64,000 bases of DNA from Paenibacillus sp. Soil766 (GTDB taxonomy: Bacteria; Bacillota; Bacilli; Paenibacillales; NBRC-103111). Shown piece after piece: positions 33,337-42,320 of this stretch (its first letter is position 1; each line of letters begins with the position of its first letter). The translations under genes were made by a program, and so were the position numbers. The notes beneath the pieces are model-generated. The model was given only the letters and a program-made list of their open reading frames with translations. It was not told where the DNA came from and did not search any database. Location of the stretch: the NCBI RefSeq assembly GCF_001428105.1, contig NZ_LMSJ01000019.1:1-64000 (forward strand), given 5' to 3'.

Positions 33337-34299
33337 TTACTTCAACGGCTTACTATACGTAGGCGTATGGTTATGCGCTAACCGCCCACAAGCGGCCGCC
33401 ACAATCCCACAGACCATATCGTCAATAAATGTATTGCATTTCCCATCAGCGTGATCACTGTCGAGCTCCTCGATAATACCGATTTTTGCTTTATCGAGAT
33501 AGCCGAAATTTGTGAGCGCTATGGTCCCATACATGAGAGGGACGGCTGTTGCGATGCTTTCATCTACGCCGAAAAGTCCTTCGTCCATCCCTACAATATG
33601 ATTGTATTGAGGATTGAATTCTTTGGCTTCGACAGCTGTATCGATTTTGATTGCGAGCTGGAGCGCATGAAAGGTTTGTTGTTTGCGAAGGACTGCCAGA
33701 ATATGCTCTTCACAGAGACTGCGTGGCATATCTGGATTGTAAGGACGTTGCAACTGATCGAGAATCTCAACCATATCATCCAGAAGCACGCCTCGTGCCT
33801 CAAGCATTTGCAGATTGCGTTTGGAGTAATCCATCTTCACGCTATCTGAAATAATGACACTTGCGGTTGATGCAACAATCGCACAAATCCCCTTGGAGAT
33901 GAAGGATTTAGGTCTTTTTGTAGGGAAAAAGAAGCGGAATTTACAGTCGATGAATCCGAATAGTGAGATCGCACCGCTCCCGTATAATCCGCAAATGGAC
34001 ATCGCAATTGTGCGATGAACGTTATAGGCAGGGTCTTTCATGCTAGCTAGCAGCTCAGCATCATGCTTCACCTTTTTTTGAAGCTCCATCAATGTAGACA
34101 TGACGTTGAATGTTTCCGTCTTACTTAAAACCCCGAGCAGGGTGGTTGTGATCAAGTCTGTAGGGATTTTCTTGATGCCTTTTATTTCAACAAGCAATCT
34201 AGCAACCGCTTCCTCAATGACAGCTTGTGGATAATGACTGAAAACCTCTTCTCGAAATTCATTGAAAATAAGAGTTTTTTCCTTCAAAAATGTTCTCAT
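33337..34299 (-). CDS. PgpA/YutG-like protein with internal duplication
   Basis: The 320-residue protein matches the phosphatidylglycerophosphatase A-related YutG family in its C-terminal half: DEGLFGVDES, YGTIALTNFGYLDKAKIG, and FIDDMVCGIVAAACGRLAH. The N-terminal half repeats the same pattern in weaker form: YGSGAISLFGFIDC against YGTIALTNFGYLDK, and ETFNVMSTLMELQ against QTFHALQLAIKID. So the gene looks like a tandem duplication of the usual roughly 165-residue domain, with the first copy lacking the acidic DD motif. Whether it is a lipid phosphatase is uncertain. The ATG is at 34299. It is a single-gene unit on the minus strand. Confidence 0.75.
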   Translation of the reverse strand: MRTFLKEKTLIFNEFREEVFSHYPQAVIEEAVARLLVEIKGIKKIPTDLITTTLLGVLSKTETFNVMSTLMELQKKVKHDAELLASMKDPAYNVHRTIAMSICGLYGSGAISLFGFIDCKFRFFFPTKRPKSFISKGICAIVASTASVIISDSVKMDYSKRNLQMLEARGVLLDDMVEILDQLQRPYNPDMPRSLCEEHILAVLRKQQTFHALQLAIKIDTAVEAKEFNPQYNHIVGMDEGLFGVDESIATAVPLMYGTIALTNFGYLDKAKIGIIEELDSDHADGKCNTFIDDMVCGIVAAACGRLAHNHTPTYSKPLK

Positions 34300-34548
34300 A
34301 ACAAAACCTCCTTAATCCAATAGCAGAAAGTAGTTGTTGCAATTAATAAACTGGTATTCAGTATAGCATATGAGTTCGAATTGACGAAGAATGGTGATAA
34401 TTCCCTTCGTTATTGTGTTTTTTTTGTGATTCATAAAAAGGTGGACAAAAAGTAGTTATAAATCGGACAAAGCCTCGTATACATAGTAATACGAAAAAGC
34501 ATCGTACAGGCCATGCGAATAGCAAAAATCGAAGGAGGAAATAAGCAA

Positions 34549-35598
34549 ATGAAACATCAACATTGGATTCGTTCAGCCGCTTTAGCGGGGGTGATTGTTC
34601 TACTGACCACGGGATGTTCGATTTTGGGCAGTGGAAAGAAGAGTGACATCGATGCGCCTCCTGGGGCGGGTACAGAGGTAGATGTGAAGACGACTTCAGC
34701 TGCAGTTACCGTCGATATGTCTGGAGAAATTACGTCACAAATGACGGTTTATGTGAAAGATGCCAAAGGGTTCGTTACACCATTAAGTTTAGCGTTGCCG
34801 AAGACAGTCTCTGTGGCTAAGACGACATTAGAGTACATGGTTGACGGTGGACCCGAGACGAGTCAGCTGCCTTCAGGATTTCAAGCGCTTCTGCCGAAGG
34901 GGACTAAAGTGATTAGTTTGAATGTAAAAGGGGACAAAAGTGCTACGGTTGATTTCTCCAAAGAGTTCCTTAACTACGATGTGAAGGATGAGCGCAAGCT
35001 CCTTGAGGCGATCACGTGGAACTTAACGAATTTCCCTACGATTGATAAAGTTCAGCTGCGCGTGGATGGCAAGGATTTGAAAGAAATGCCTAAAGGGAAA
35101 ACGCCACTCGATGCACCATTAGCGCGCACCATGGGTATTAATCTGGAGAAATCTGAGGATACCGAATTTGGTCAAGCTACACCGGTTACGCTCTATTTCC
35201 TCAATCAAAATGATCAAAATTACAAATATTATGTTCCTGTGACTCGCCTGATCAAGAGGACAGATGATGTTGCGAAGGCTGTTGTCGAGCAATTAATCAA
35301 AGGTCCAGATCAGAAGAAGGGGCTTGCGGCTGTCCTTAATGCAACAACAGAGCTCAAGAGCATTAAGCCAGGCGAGGGTCTAATCACTGTGGACTTCTCC
35401 AACAAGCTGCTAGGTACTGATCAGAAAGCTTCAGCGGATGCGTTGCAATCTGTCATCTTGTCACTAACGGAGAACACCACATTTAAACAAGTGCAAATCA
35501 AGGTGGATGGCGCTGTGAAAATTACTTCTACAGATAATCAAAACTACAGTAAGCCTGTCTTGCGACCAACGCATATTAATCCTGCAACTAAGCTATAA
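34549..35598 (+). CDS. gerM: Spore germination lipoprotein GerM, two GerMN domains
   Basis: This 349-residue protein has a lipoprotein signal with lipobox LLTTGCS (Cys23), then two GerMN domains (about 65-190 and 205-335) that share the pattern VTLYF/MTVYV, LIKGP/MVDGG, and VTVDFS/ATVDFS. GerM is needed for cell-wall steps in sporulation and germination in B. subtilis. ATG 34549 follows AAGGAGGAAA. The gerM-rph-rdgB order is the same as in B. subtilis, which supports the call. It has its own terminator. Confidence 0.93.
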   Translation: MKHQHWIRSAALAGVIVLLTTGCSILGSGKKSDIDAPPGAGTEVDVKTTSAAVTVDMSGEITSQMTVYVKDAKGFVTPLSLALPKTVSVAKTTLEYMVDGGPETSQLPSGFQALLPKGTKVISLNVKGDKSATVDFSKEFLNYDVKDERKLLEAITWNLTNFPTIDKVQLRVDGKDLKEMPKGKTPLDAPLARTMGINLEKSEDTEFGQATPVTLYFLNQNDQNYKYYVPVTRLIKRTDDVAKAVVEQLIKGPDQKKGLAAVLNATTELKSIKPGEGLITVDFSNKLLGTDQKASADALQSVILSLTENTTFKQVQIKVDGAVKITSTDNQNYSKPVLRPTHINPATKL

Positions 35599-35618
35599 TT
35601 GTATTAATAACCATCGAT

Positions 35619-35678
35619 CCACCAGGTGATACCAACGTTCATTAACGGGGGCGTCCCTGGTGGTTTTGCGGTTTTTTC
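35619..35678 (+). terminator. Terminator of gerM
   Basis: The arms CCACCAGG and CCTGGTGG enclose a long loop and are followed by TTTTGCGGTTTTTT. Confidence 0.75.
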
Positions 35679-35778
35679 CATATTCCCTAGTGTTAGGATG
35701 CTTTTCCTTGATGAGTTTGTTACAATGAGGCGTAAGGATTAGAGCTTTAGATGTAGCTACAGGAGGAGAAAGACATAT

Positions 35779-36537
35779 ATGAGAATTGGTGGAAGAACGG
35801 ATCAAGAACTGCGACCTATGCAAATAACCCCTCATTATATAAAACATGCAGAAGGCTCAGTCCTCATTGAGGTCGGGGATACGAAAGTCATTTGTACCGC
35901 AACGGTAGAAGATCGTGTTCCTCCTTTTATGAAAGGGCAGGGGAAAGGCTGGGTTACAGCGGAATATTCGATGCTGCCGCGGGCAACTCAAGTTCGGAAT
36001 CAGCGTGAAGCGGCAAAAGGTAAGCTCGGTGGACGCACGATGGAAATTCAACGTCTAATCGGTCGTGCATTACGTTCGGTTGTCAGCTTGGAAGCGCTAG
36101 GTGAAAGATCCATTACGCTGGACTGCGATGTGATTCAAGCAGATGGCGGTACGCGTACAGCGTCGATAACGGGTGCTTTCGTAGCGATGGCTTTTGCAAT
36201 CAACAAGCTTGCAAATGATAAAAATTTAGCCAAGTTCCCCATCAATGACTTCCTAGCTGCTGTCAGTGTAGGCGTAATTGGGGATGTCCCGAAGCTGGAT
36301 CTGAATTACGAAGAGGATTCCAAAGCAAAAGTCGATATGAACGTTGTTATGACGGGACAAGGTCAATTCGTCGAAGTTCAAGGAACGGGCGAGGATGCTC
36401 CTTTTTCTCGTAAAGAACTTGATGAGTTGCTAGCGCTAGCAGAAGCGGGAATTAACACCATGATTGACGTACAATCCGGCGTGCTAGGACCGATCGCAGA
36501 TCGTATTCGAGGTGCTAGGCATGCGGCTACAAAGTAA
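35779..36537 (+). CDS. rph: Ribonuclease PH
   Basis: The 252-residue phosphorolytic exoribonuclease trims the 3' ends of tRNA precursors. Diagnostic blocks are GRTDQELRP near the N-terminus, [31 protein letters not shown], and [21 protein letters not shown] 35779 follows AGGAGGAG. It overlaps rdgB by 17 bases, as in other Firmicutes. Confidence 0.97.
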   Translation: MRIGGRTDQELRPMQITPHYIKHAEGSVLIEVGDTKVICTATVEDRVPPFMKGQGKGWVTAEYSMLPRATQVRNQREAAKGKLGGRTMEIQRLIGRALRSVVSLEALGERSITLDCDVIQADGGTRTASITGAFVAMAFAINKLANDKNLAKFPINDFLAAVSVGVIGDVPKLDLNYEEDSKAKVDMNVVMTGQGQFVEVQGTGEDAPFSRKELDELLALAEAGINTMIDVQSGVLGPIADRIRGARHAATK

Positions 36538-37168
36538 TTTTGTTGTTATCGCAACGCGTAATGAAGGTAAGGTGAAAGAGTTTGCTAAGCTTTTCGGAGC
36601 CAAAGGGTATAAGGTTCGTAGCTTAGCGGATTACTCGGATTTACCAGAAATCGTTGAGAGTGGGAAAACTTTTGCAGAGAACGCGCGAATCAAGGCGCAA
36701 ATCATCTCTGCGCATCTTCATGTACCTGTACTTGCTGATGATTCTGGTCTATGCGTTACGGCATTAGGTGGTGATCCAGGTGTTTATTCGGCTCGCTACG
36801 CAGGAGAAAACGCAACGGATGCTGACAATAATGCCAGACTACTTCAAGCTTTGCGTGACTTGGAGGATCGGCTTGAGCTGAATGCTGAGGAGGGCCACCC
36901 TCCATTGCTTAGTGAGGCTTCCTTCGTTTGTGCACTCACGTTGATTGATCCCGTGGCGAATGAAGTGATCGAAGCTGAGGATGTCTGTCAAGGCTTTATT
37001 ATTCACGAGGAGCGTGGAGAAGGCGGATTTGGTTACGATTCTTTATTCTACATCCCATCACTAGGCCGAACGATGGCTGAGTTGACTGTGGAAGAGAAGA
37101 ATGAAATGAGTCATCGCGCCAAAGCCTTGCGTATGTTCCTTGATCAGCTTCCTGATCAGACGAACTAG
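36521..37168 (+). CDS. rdgB: Non-canonical purine NTP pyrophosphatase (XTP/dITP)
   Basis: The 215-residue Ham1 family enzyme removes deaminated purine nucleotides from the NTP pool. It has the start motif [11 protein letters not shown], the signature [20 protein letters not shown], and [17 protein letters not shown] 36521 has GAGGTG 6 bases upstream; GTG 36512 lies within that site. It is co-transcribed with rph, a conserved pairing. Confidence 0.96.
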   Translation: MRLQSNFVVIATRNEGKVKEFAKLFGAKGYKVRSLADYSDLPEIVESGKTFAENARIKAQIISAHLHVPVLADDSGLCVTALGGDPGVYSARYAGENATDADNNARLLQALRDLEDRLELNAEEGHPPLLSEASFVCALTLIDPVANEVIEAEDVCQGFIIHEERGEGGFGYDSLFYIPSLGRTMAELTVEEKNEMSHRAKALRMFLDQLPDQTN

Positions 37169-37175
37169 AACACAG

Positions 37176-37215
37176 AAAGACCTGCAACCACGTGAATGCG
37201 TGGACGCAGGTCTTT
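37176..37215 (+). terminator. Terminator between rdgB and asnB
   Basis: AAAGACCTGC/GCAGGTCTTT with inner CCACG/CGTGG forms a strong stem with T-rich flanks on both sides, so it can end both convergent transcripts. Confidence 0.88.
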
Positions 37216-37236
37216 TCATTTTTACTGTGATCTGAT

Positions 37237-39081
37237 CTATCGGATCGAGATCTTATAGGTTCGCAGCCACATATCCACTTGAGCTAAATATGCGAATAGC
37301 TGAGGACCTGTCATTAACTGGCCGAACCAAGGGAGGTCGAAATCATTCGACTCGGAGCTGGCGAGTGCGCGAATTTTTTTGACATCGATAAAAGGCAAGA
37401 TAGGGGATGAAGGGTCATCCAGAATTTCCAATACCCATTTCCTTACGGCAGTTAAATAATTCGGGTTGTGTGTTTTCGGATAGGGGCTCTTTTTCCGTGT
37501 CAGCACATCTTCAGGCAATACGCCGCGCAGTGCTTTGCGCAGAATACCTTTTTCCCTATCGCCAGATGTTTTGATTTCCCACGGAATGTTCCACACGTAT
37601 TCTACGAGACGATGATCACAAAAGGGGACACGTACCTCGAGGCCGACAGCCATACTCATGCGATCTTTACGATCAAGCAAGGTGGGCATGAATCGCGTGA
37701 TGTTTAAATAGGACATTTCACGCATGCGATTCTGCTGCTGTGTTTCCCCAGCTAGGCGAGGCACCTCACTTAACGCTTGCTGGTATCGATTGCTGACGTA
37801 TTCGACAGGCTTAATCCAATCGACGAAGTCTGGGGCGAGCAGGTCGACCCGATTTGCTAGCTTGAGTGACCACGGGAAGGTGTTCGCTTCTAGTGCTTCT
37901 GCATTGTGGAACCAAGGGTATCCACCGAATATTTCGTCAGCCGCTTCTCCAGAGATCGCGACCGTAGCTTCCTTTTTGATTTCTCGGCAAAATAAATAGA
38001 GAGACCCGTCGACATCGGCCATCCCTGGTGTATCGCGAGCGATCACGGCTGTCTTCAGTGATTCAACAAGCTCCGGTGTATCAAATTCAATGTAATGATG
38101 CTCGGTTCCTAAATGATCAGTCATCCTTTTAATCCATGGGGCATCCGAGTTCGGTTGGAATAGGTTCGCTTTGAAATGCTTATCATTATCCTTGTAGTCC
38201 ACAGAGAAGGTATGAAGCGATCCTTCCCCGCTATCCTTGTAATGCATCGCAGCAAGCGCAGTGAGTGCACTAGAATCCAGTCCGCCTGAGAGGAGTGTGC
38301 AGATGGGAACGTCAGAAACGAGTTGGCGTTCTGAAGTGTCCCGAAGCAATTGCTGTACCTGCGCGGCTGTACCGGCGATATCATCAGGATGGGGATGGCT
38401 TTCGAGCTTCCAGTATGTTCGTATGGATAAGCCATTCCGATCAAAAATAGCAAATTGACCTGGCTTCAGCTCAGACATGTTGCGATAAATTCCATGTCCT
38501 GGCGTGCGAGCCGGTCCTACTGCGAATATTTCTGCAAAGCCTTCAGCGCCAACCTCTGCTTTGAAGTCAGGATGGGCTAGGATTGCTTTTGGTTCAGAAC
38601 CGAATAATAAAACACTATCCTGATGGGAATAAAATAGAGGCTTAACGCCGAGTCTATCCCGCACTAGGGTTAGGGATTGCTCCTGGTCGTTCCAGGCAGC
38701 AAAAGCAAAGATGCCGTTCAGTCGATCAATGCATGCTTTTCCCCACTCTATAAAAGCGACCAGCAGTACTTCGGTATCGCACGTTGTGCGAAATTGATGG
38801 CCGCGGAGCTCGAGCTCCTTTTTTAACTCTGGAGCATTATAGAGTTCGCCATTATATACGATGGTATACGTATAGTCGCCTTGTTTACGGACCATGGGCT
38901 GAGCGCCATTCTCAGGATCCATAACACTTAGACGTCGATGTCCGAGGGCACAATGCTGTGAAATCCAGGTACCTGTTGCATCAGGTCCGCGCAGTTGGAG
39001 CGTTTCCGTCATATTTTCTAGAATGGACGGGTACCCGGTCAAGTCTTTCCGCCAATCTATCCAACCCGTTATTCCGCACAT
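37237..39081 (-). CDS. asnB: Asparagine synthase (glutamine-hydrolysing)
   Basis: This 614-residue enzyme makes asparagine from aspartate, ATP and glutamine. The N-terminal class II glutaminase domain begins MCGITGW with the catalytic Cys2; the synthetase domain has the ATP-pyrophosphatase loop SGGLDSSA. The length equals AsnO of B. subtilis, the sporulation-linked isoenzyme, but the assignment among AsnB, AsnH and AsnO cannot be made here. A single-gene unit. Confidence 0.94.
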   Translation of the reverse strand: MCGITGWIDWRKDLTGYPSILENMTETLQLRGPDATGTWISQHCALGHRRLSVMDPENGAQPMVRKQGDYTYTIVYNGELYNAPELKKELELRGHQFRTTCDTEVLLVAFIEWGKACIDRLNGIFAFAAWNDQEQSLTLVRDRLGVKPLFYSHQDSVLLFGSEPKAILAHPDFKAEVGAEGFAEIFAVGPARTPGHGIYRNMSELKPGQFAIFDRNGLSIRTYWKLESHPHPDDIAGTAAQVQQLLRDTSERQLVSDVPICTLLSGGLDSSALTALAAMHYKDSGEGSLHTFSVDYKDNDKHFKANLFQPNSDAPWIKRMTDHLGTEHHYIEFDTPELVESLKTAVIARDTPGMADVDGSLYLFCREIKKEATVAISGEAADEIFGGYPWFHNAEALEANTFPWSLKLANRVDLLAPDFVDWIKPVEYVSNRYQQALSEVPRLAGETQQQNRMREMSYLNITRFMPTLLDRKDRMSMAVGLEVRVPFCDHRLVEYVWNIPWEIKTSGDREKGILRKALRGVLPEDVLTRKKSPYPKTHNPNYLTAVRKWVLEILDDPSSPILPFIDVKKIRALASSESNDFDLPWFGQLMTGPQLFAYLAQVDMWLRTYKISIR

Positions 39082-39269
39082 AGACGTTCCTTCCTTTCTT
39101 TTGAAGAGCGCATAATGATAAATGGTATGCGAATGCCAAGTATTAAATGTCTGTCCAGAAAGCGGCGGAGTAAGCAGGATACGGATTTTATATGAAGGGT
39201 GATTAAATTTCGAATGTTCGTGACATTCTATTAGGGTAATGCCATTCTTTCTTCAGGAGGCGAGTGCTC

Positions 39270-39383
39270 ATGGATAGTCATTTCATTAGCAAGCTGCATG
39301 AGAAGCAGAGGAAAGCCGAGAAGAATAAAAGGACACAAGGTGACGGTCAGACGGGCAAGAATTTGCCTCACAAGATGCACTAA
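39270..39383 (+). CDS. Small DUF4023-like protein
   Basis: A 37-residue frame starts at ATG 39270 behind AGGAGG at 39256-39261 and ends with TAA at 39381-39383. The product is hydrophilic (FISKLHEKQRKAEKNK, then NLPHKMH) and matches my memory of the DUF4023 family of Bacillus and Paenibacillus. A terminator follows 17 bases later, which supports a real gene. Function unknown. Confidence 0.65.
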   Translation: MDSHFISKLHEKQRKAEKNKRTQGDGQTGKNLPHKMH

Positions 39384-39400
39384 CGTCGATTGGCATGAGC

Positions 39401-39434
39401 AAGAGCCTGAAGGGGCCATCCCTACAGGCTCTTT
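39401..39434 (+). terminator. Terminator of the DUF4023-like gene
   Basis: AAGAGCCTG and CAGGCTCTT arms, followed by TGTTAC; the 3' arm itself supplies the short T run. Confidence 0.7.
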
Positions 39435-39547
39435 GTTACTCACCAGCAGCTATGCCAGACTGAAGGAAACGATAACCAGCATAGTCCTTACGGAAACCCT
39501 CCATACTAAGGTGGCGTTCATTCTATGAATAGAAGGAGTTGCTTTCC

Positions 39548-39679
39548 ATGGGTAAAAAGAAAAGTATGGACCAGAAAACGCAAAGCGCTATCGATCACTC
39601 CAAGCAATCATCTCGCATTCAATCGAATCTTGATTCAACGGAGCCGGGTCATCATCAGCCCAATAGGCCGTCCGTGTAA
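39548..39679 (+). CDS. Small hydrophilic protein of unknown function
   Basis: A 43-residue frame begins at ATG 39548, 7 bases after AGAAGGAG, and ends with TAA at 39677-39679. The product is Gln/Ser/Lys-rich with a His/Pro end (MGKKKSMDQKTQ; GHHQPNRPSV). A hairpin terminator follows. It resembles the small spore-associated proteins of Bacilli in size and composition only. Function unknown. Confidence 0.55.
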   Translation: MGKKKSMDQKTQSAIDHSKQSSRIQSNLDSTEPGHHQPNRPSV

Positions 39680-39703
39680 GCTGATAATTTTATTTGTACC
39701 ATT

Positions 39704-39739
39704 AGCACCCTTGCTTGCAAATATAGCGGGGTGCTTTTT
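39704..39739 (+). terminator. Terminator of the 43-residue gene
   Basis: AGCACCC/GGGTGCT arms are followed by TTTTAATTTAAT. Confidence 0.7.
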
Positions 39740-39863
39740 AATTTAATCATGTTTCATAGGAATATCTATTCAATACGCCTATGACCTAACGAGTGGAATT
39801 TTGTCGAAAATGGTATATAATACCTAGGGAAAGAATGTAAAAAAACTGAAAGAGGGATTTGAT

Positions 39864-41507
39864 TTGAAAAAAATACTGTTTTTATTTTTAATCATTTTTT
39901 TGGTAGTTCCGATAAACACAAGTTTTGCACTTGATTCACCATCAGTTATTAATAAAATAACTTTACCGGAAAACTACAGAGCCACTGTAGAATTTAAAGT
40001 AAGTACTGATGACACAAAGCGAAAAATGTTCCCGACCGTCTTTGTTACCTTAGTTGACTGGCAAACAGGGAGAATACAATATGAAACATTTAATTTCCCT
40101 GAGTACTCAGTCGTCATACCAGATAATTATTCCTTCAAAGATAGACCGCTAGATGAACAATGGGCTTCGGATAAAGATGCCATGGATTTCTCCATAGTGA
40201 GCGTTCGTGATTTACATAAAACTCAAAGAGGAATAACTGCATACGCTGTATTCCAAGAGGAACATTTTGAATTTCGTCCGGTGAAAACAAGGATATTTAC
40301 TGCACCCATAATTACAAATCTTTTTGAGTTTAACCTTACCAGTAAAAAGCTTACTCGAATCAATCAAGTAGCTGACGAGGATTTAAAATTAGGTACTGTA
40401 ATTCCTGAGTCAAATGTATATAACATCTATGGGGCCGAAAGCAATGATTTTTACTCTCTGACCTCAAATGAATACGCATTTTCAATATCGAATAAATTAC
40501 ATATGAATCATCTGATGGCAAATAATGCTCGGGATACTGGCTCTACATTAAACGTTGCATTTGAAGAAAACATTGAAACGGGTGATTTACTTTACAGTTA
40601 TTGGGATGGGAGTTTAGGTAATAAAAGAACCCATCTTAGATTGAATAAAGACGGATTATCTTATATTAATGAAATAAATAATAACGATGAAAATATTGAA
40701 AATTATGGATACAGAAAAATTGGGGAAACCGTGTTTGAAAATAAAATCGTTAAAATAAATAACTATAAATATTTACGCGAAATAACGATGAAAATTGGAA
40801 ACAATGAAAAAGAATCCATTTGTGAAGGTAATAATTGCAATGGAGTCTTCTCGCCTGACAGAAAGACTTTGTTTATTCAGAAACCGATTCCTAATAGTTC
40901 TAATCCATACGCACCTGATAACGAGACTAAAATAATTAACACGGAAAATCACGAAGTTAGAGTTATTAACAACTACGCACGTTACTTGTTCAATTATTTT
41001 TACTGGTTCGGTAATCGAATTATTTTAAAAGAACAAGGAAATGGAAATGAGTTACCATTTCTGCATACTCCAACTGGGCTGATAACAATGATGAATGATA
41101 GTTTGAATCCATATTCTTTGTCACGAGTTGAGAGCACTTTTTATAATTTTAATCCCGAAAGTCTGCTTACAATGTCCGATCCATTAGAAGTGGTGGTTAA
41201 TGATAAGCCAGTAAGATATACAGGGCAAGGGACCTTTTTATTGGAAGATTATACTGCGTATGTCCCATTAAGAGATTTTGTAGACAGTATTGGTGGCAAA
41301 ATTGCAGTGAATGGGAATGATATTGTTGTTGAATATGGTAGTTCAATAATAAAATACGACCTACATGATTCTGAAATAATCCAATATGATGGAAGATCCT
41401 ATGTGAAGATTTGGGATATTTCTTCAAAACTGGGCTTTTCCGTGGAGTACCAAGAACCAGGTGGTAAAACAAATGCTAGAGTCAAAAGATATGTATTGAA
41501 AAACTAA
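39864..41507 (+). CDS. Secreted protein with copper-amine-oxidase-like C-terminal domain
   Basis: This 547-residue protein has a signal peptide (about 1-22, ending SFA), a long central region without recognised motifs, and a C-terminal segment (about 430-547) matching the copper amine oxidase N-terminal-like domain common in Paenibacillus: VVVNDKPVRY, YVPLRDFVDSIGG and YVKIWDISSKLGF. That domain is usually a wall-associated or binding module, not an oxidase. It starts with TTG 39864 behind AGAGGGA. The gene is clearly more AT-rich than its neighbours, as is the next one, which suggests acquisition. Function unknown. Confidence 0.78.
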   Translation: MKKILFLFLIIFLVVPINTSFALDSPSVINKITLPENYRATVEFKVSTDDTKRKMFPTVFVTLVDWQTGRIQYETFNFPEYSVVIPDNYSFKDRPLDEQWASDKDAMDFSIVSVRDLHKTQRGITAYAVFQEEHFEFRPVKTRIFTAPIITNLFEFNLTSKKLTRINQVADEDLKLGTVIPESNVYNIYGAESNDFYSLTSNEYAFSISNKLHMNHLMANNARDTGSTLNVAFEENIETGDLLYSYWDGSLGNKRTHLRLNKDGLSYINEINNNDENIENYGYRKIGETVFENKIVKINNYKYLREITMKIGNNEKESICEGNNCNGVFSPDRKTLFIQKPIPNSSNPYAPDNETKIINTENHEVRVINNYARYLFNYFYWFGNRIILKEQGNGNELPFLHTPTGLITMMNDSLNPYSLSRVESTFYNFNPESLLTMSDPLEVVVNDKPVRYTGQGTFLLEDYTAYVPLRDFVDSIGGKIAVNGNDIVVEYGSSIIKYDLHDSEIIQYDGRSYVKIWDISSKLGFSVEYQEPGGKTNARVKRYVLKN

Positions 41508-41606
41508 CCTACTTCTAATTCGCGTGAGCAAGTTACCAGAGCTTTTCGTTACTATCTTAATATTCAATAAACATATTTTTAAAAAAGCAAAAGGTGGATT
41601 TGATAT

Positions 41607-41936
41607 ATGAGCGAAATTACATTGAATATTAATTTTTTGAAATTTGGATTTATATTCTCATGCATTTACATAGGTTTTAGAATAATTGGATTAGTATTTA
41701 GGATAGAAGTGCGAGAAGGATGGTTAGCATTATTCAAAACTATTTCCTATGGGTTACTGGCTTTATTTATTTATAAATATTGTTTAGCAAAGCAACTTAC
41801 AGAAGTTCCTATAGTTGATGCATTCACGTTTATTTTATGCTGCCTCGAGTTCTCTGGGAATCTAGTGTTACTTGTGGAATCCATTACAAAACCTTTTATT
41901 GTTGCTTCAAAAATGTTTAAAAGTGATGATGTTTAA
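41607..41936 (+). CDS. Small membrane protein of unknown function
   Basis: This 109-residue protein has about three hydrophobic segments (FIFSCIYIGFRIIGLVF; ISYGLLALFIY; FTFILCCLEFSGNLVLLV). It starts with ATG 41607, after AAAGGTGG. The AT-rich composition matches the preceding gene. No family recognised. Confidence 0.6.
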   Translation: MSEITLNINFLKFGFIFSCIYIGFRIIGLVFRIEVREGWLALFKTISYGLLALFIYKYCLAKQLTEVPIVDAFTFILCCLEFSGNLVLLVESITKPFIVASKMFKSDDV

Positions 41937-41970
41937 ACTCACCTTCTAATTCCTAATATTTATTGTCATT

Positions 41971-42000
41971 GGTTGTCCTGTTGCCCTATTCGGGACAACC
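41971..42000 (+). other. Hairpin without T tail
   Basis: GGTTGTCC/GGACAACC form an 8-bp stem with a 14-base loop downstream of the small membrane gene. No T run follows, so it may only protect the 3' end of the message. Confidence 0.5.
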
Positions 42001-42032
42001 GTAGTTGCCGATTTATGCAATTTTATAATATA

Positions 42033-42078
42033 TAAAAAAAACAAAAGACCGCGCAATCGCGCGGTCTTTTGTTTTTTT
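42033..42078. terminator. Bidirectional terminator beside tRNA-Arg
   Basis: A perfect 14-bp stem ACAAAAGACCGCGC/GCGCGGTCTTTTGT with loop AATC is flanked by an A run on the left and a T run on the right. On the minus strand it ends the tRNA transcript just after its 3' end. Confidence 0.9.
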
Positions 42079-42084
42079 CTTAAA

Positions 42085-42158
42085 CGTCCCAGGAGGGATT
42101 CGAACCCCCGACCGCACGCTTAGAAGGCGTGTGCTCTATCCAGCTGAGCTACTGAGAC
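42085..42158 (-). tRNA. tRNA-Arg (anticodon TCT)
   Basis: The minus strand folds into a full cloverleaf of 74 bases: acceptor GTCTCAG/CTGGGAC with one G-T pair, D arm GCTC/GAGC, anticodon stem CACGC/GCGTG with loop CTTCTAA (anticodon at plus 42122-42124), and T arm GGGGG-TTCGAAT-CCCTC. The CCA end is not encoded. It reads AGA and AGG codons. Confidence 0.95.
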
Positions 42159-42320
42159 CTATGACACTTCTTACCGCCTGGACGTGATCCGTTTGGCGAA
42201 GCAAGAGTTAATATATCACAACGTATAATGCGAGTCAACTTCAATTTATAATTATTTTTGCAATCCCTGAGATGATAGAGTAAACTGGCACAAGCGAGAC
42301 CACGAACAGAGGTGATCCCT

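Noticed and set aside
39220..39240. LexA-type operator near CGAATGTTCG
   Set aside because: The half sites have no four-base spacer, so it does not fit the Firmicute LexA box.
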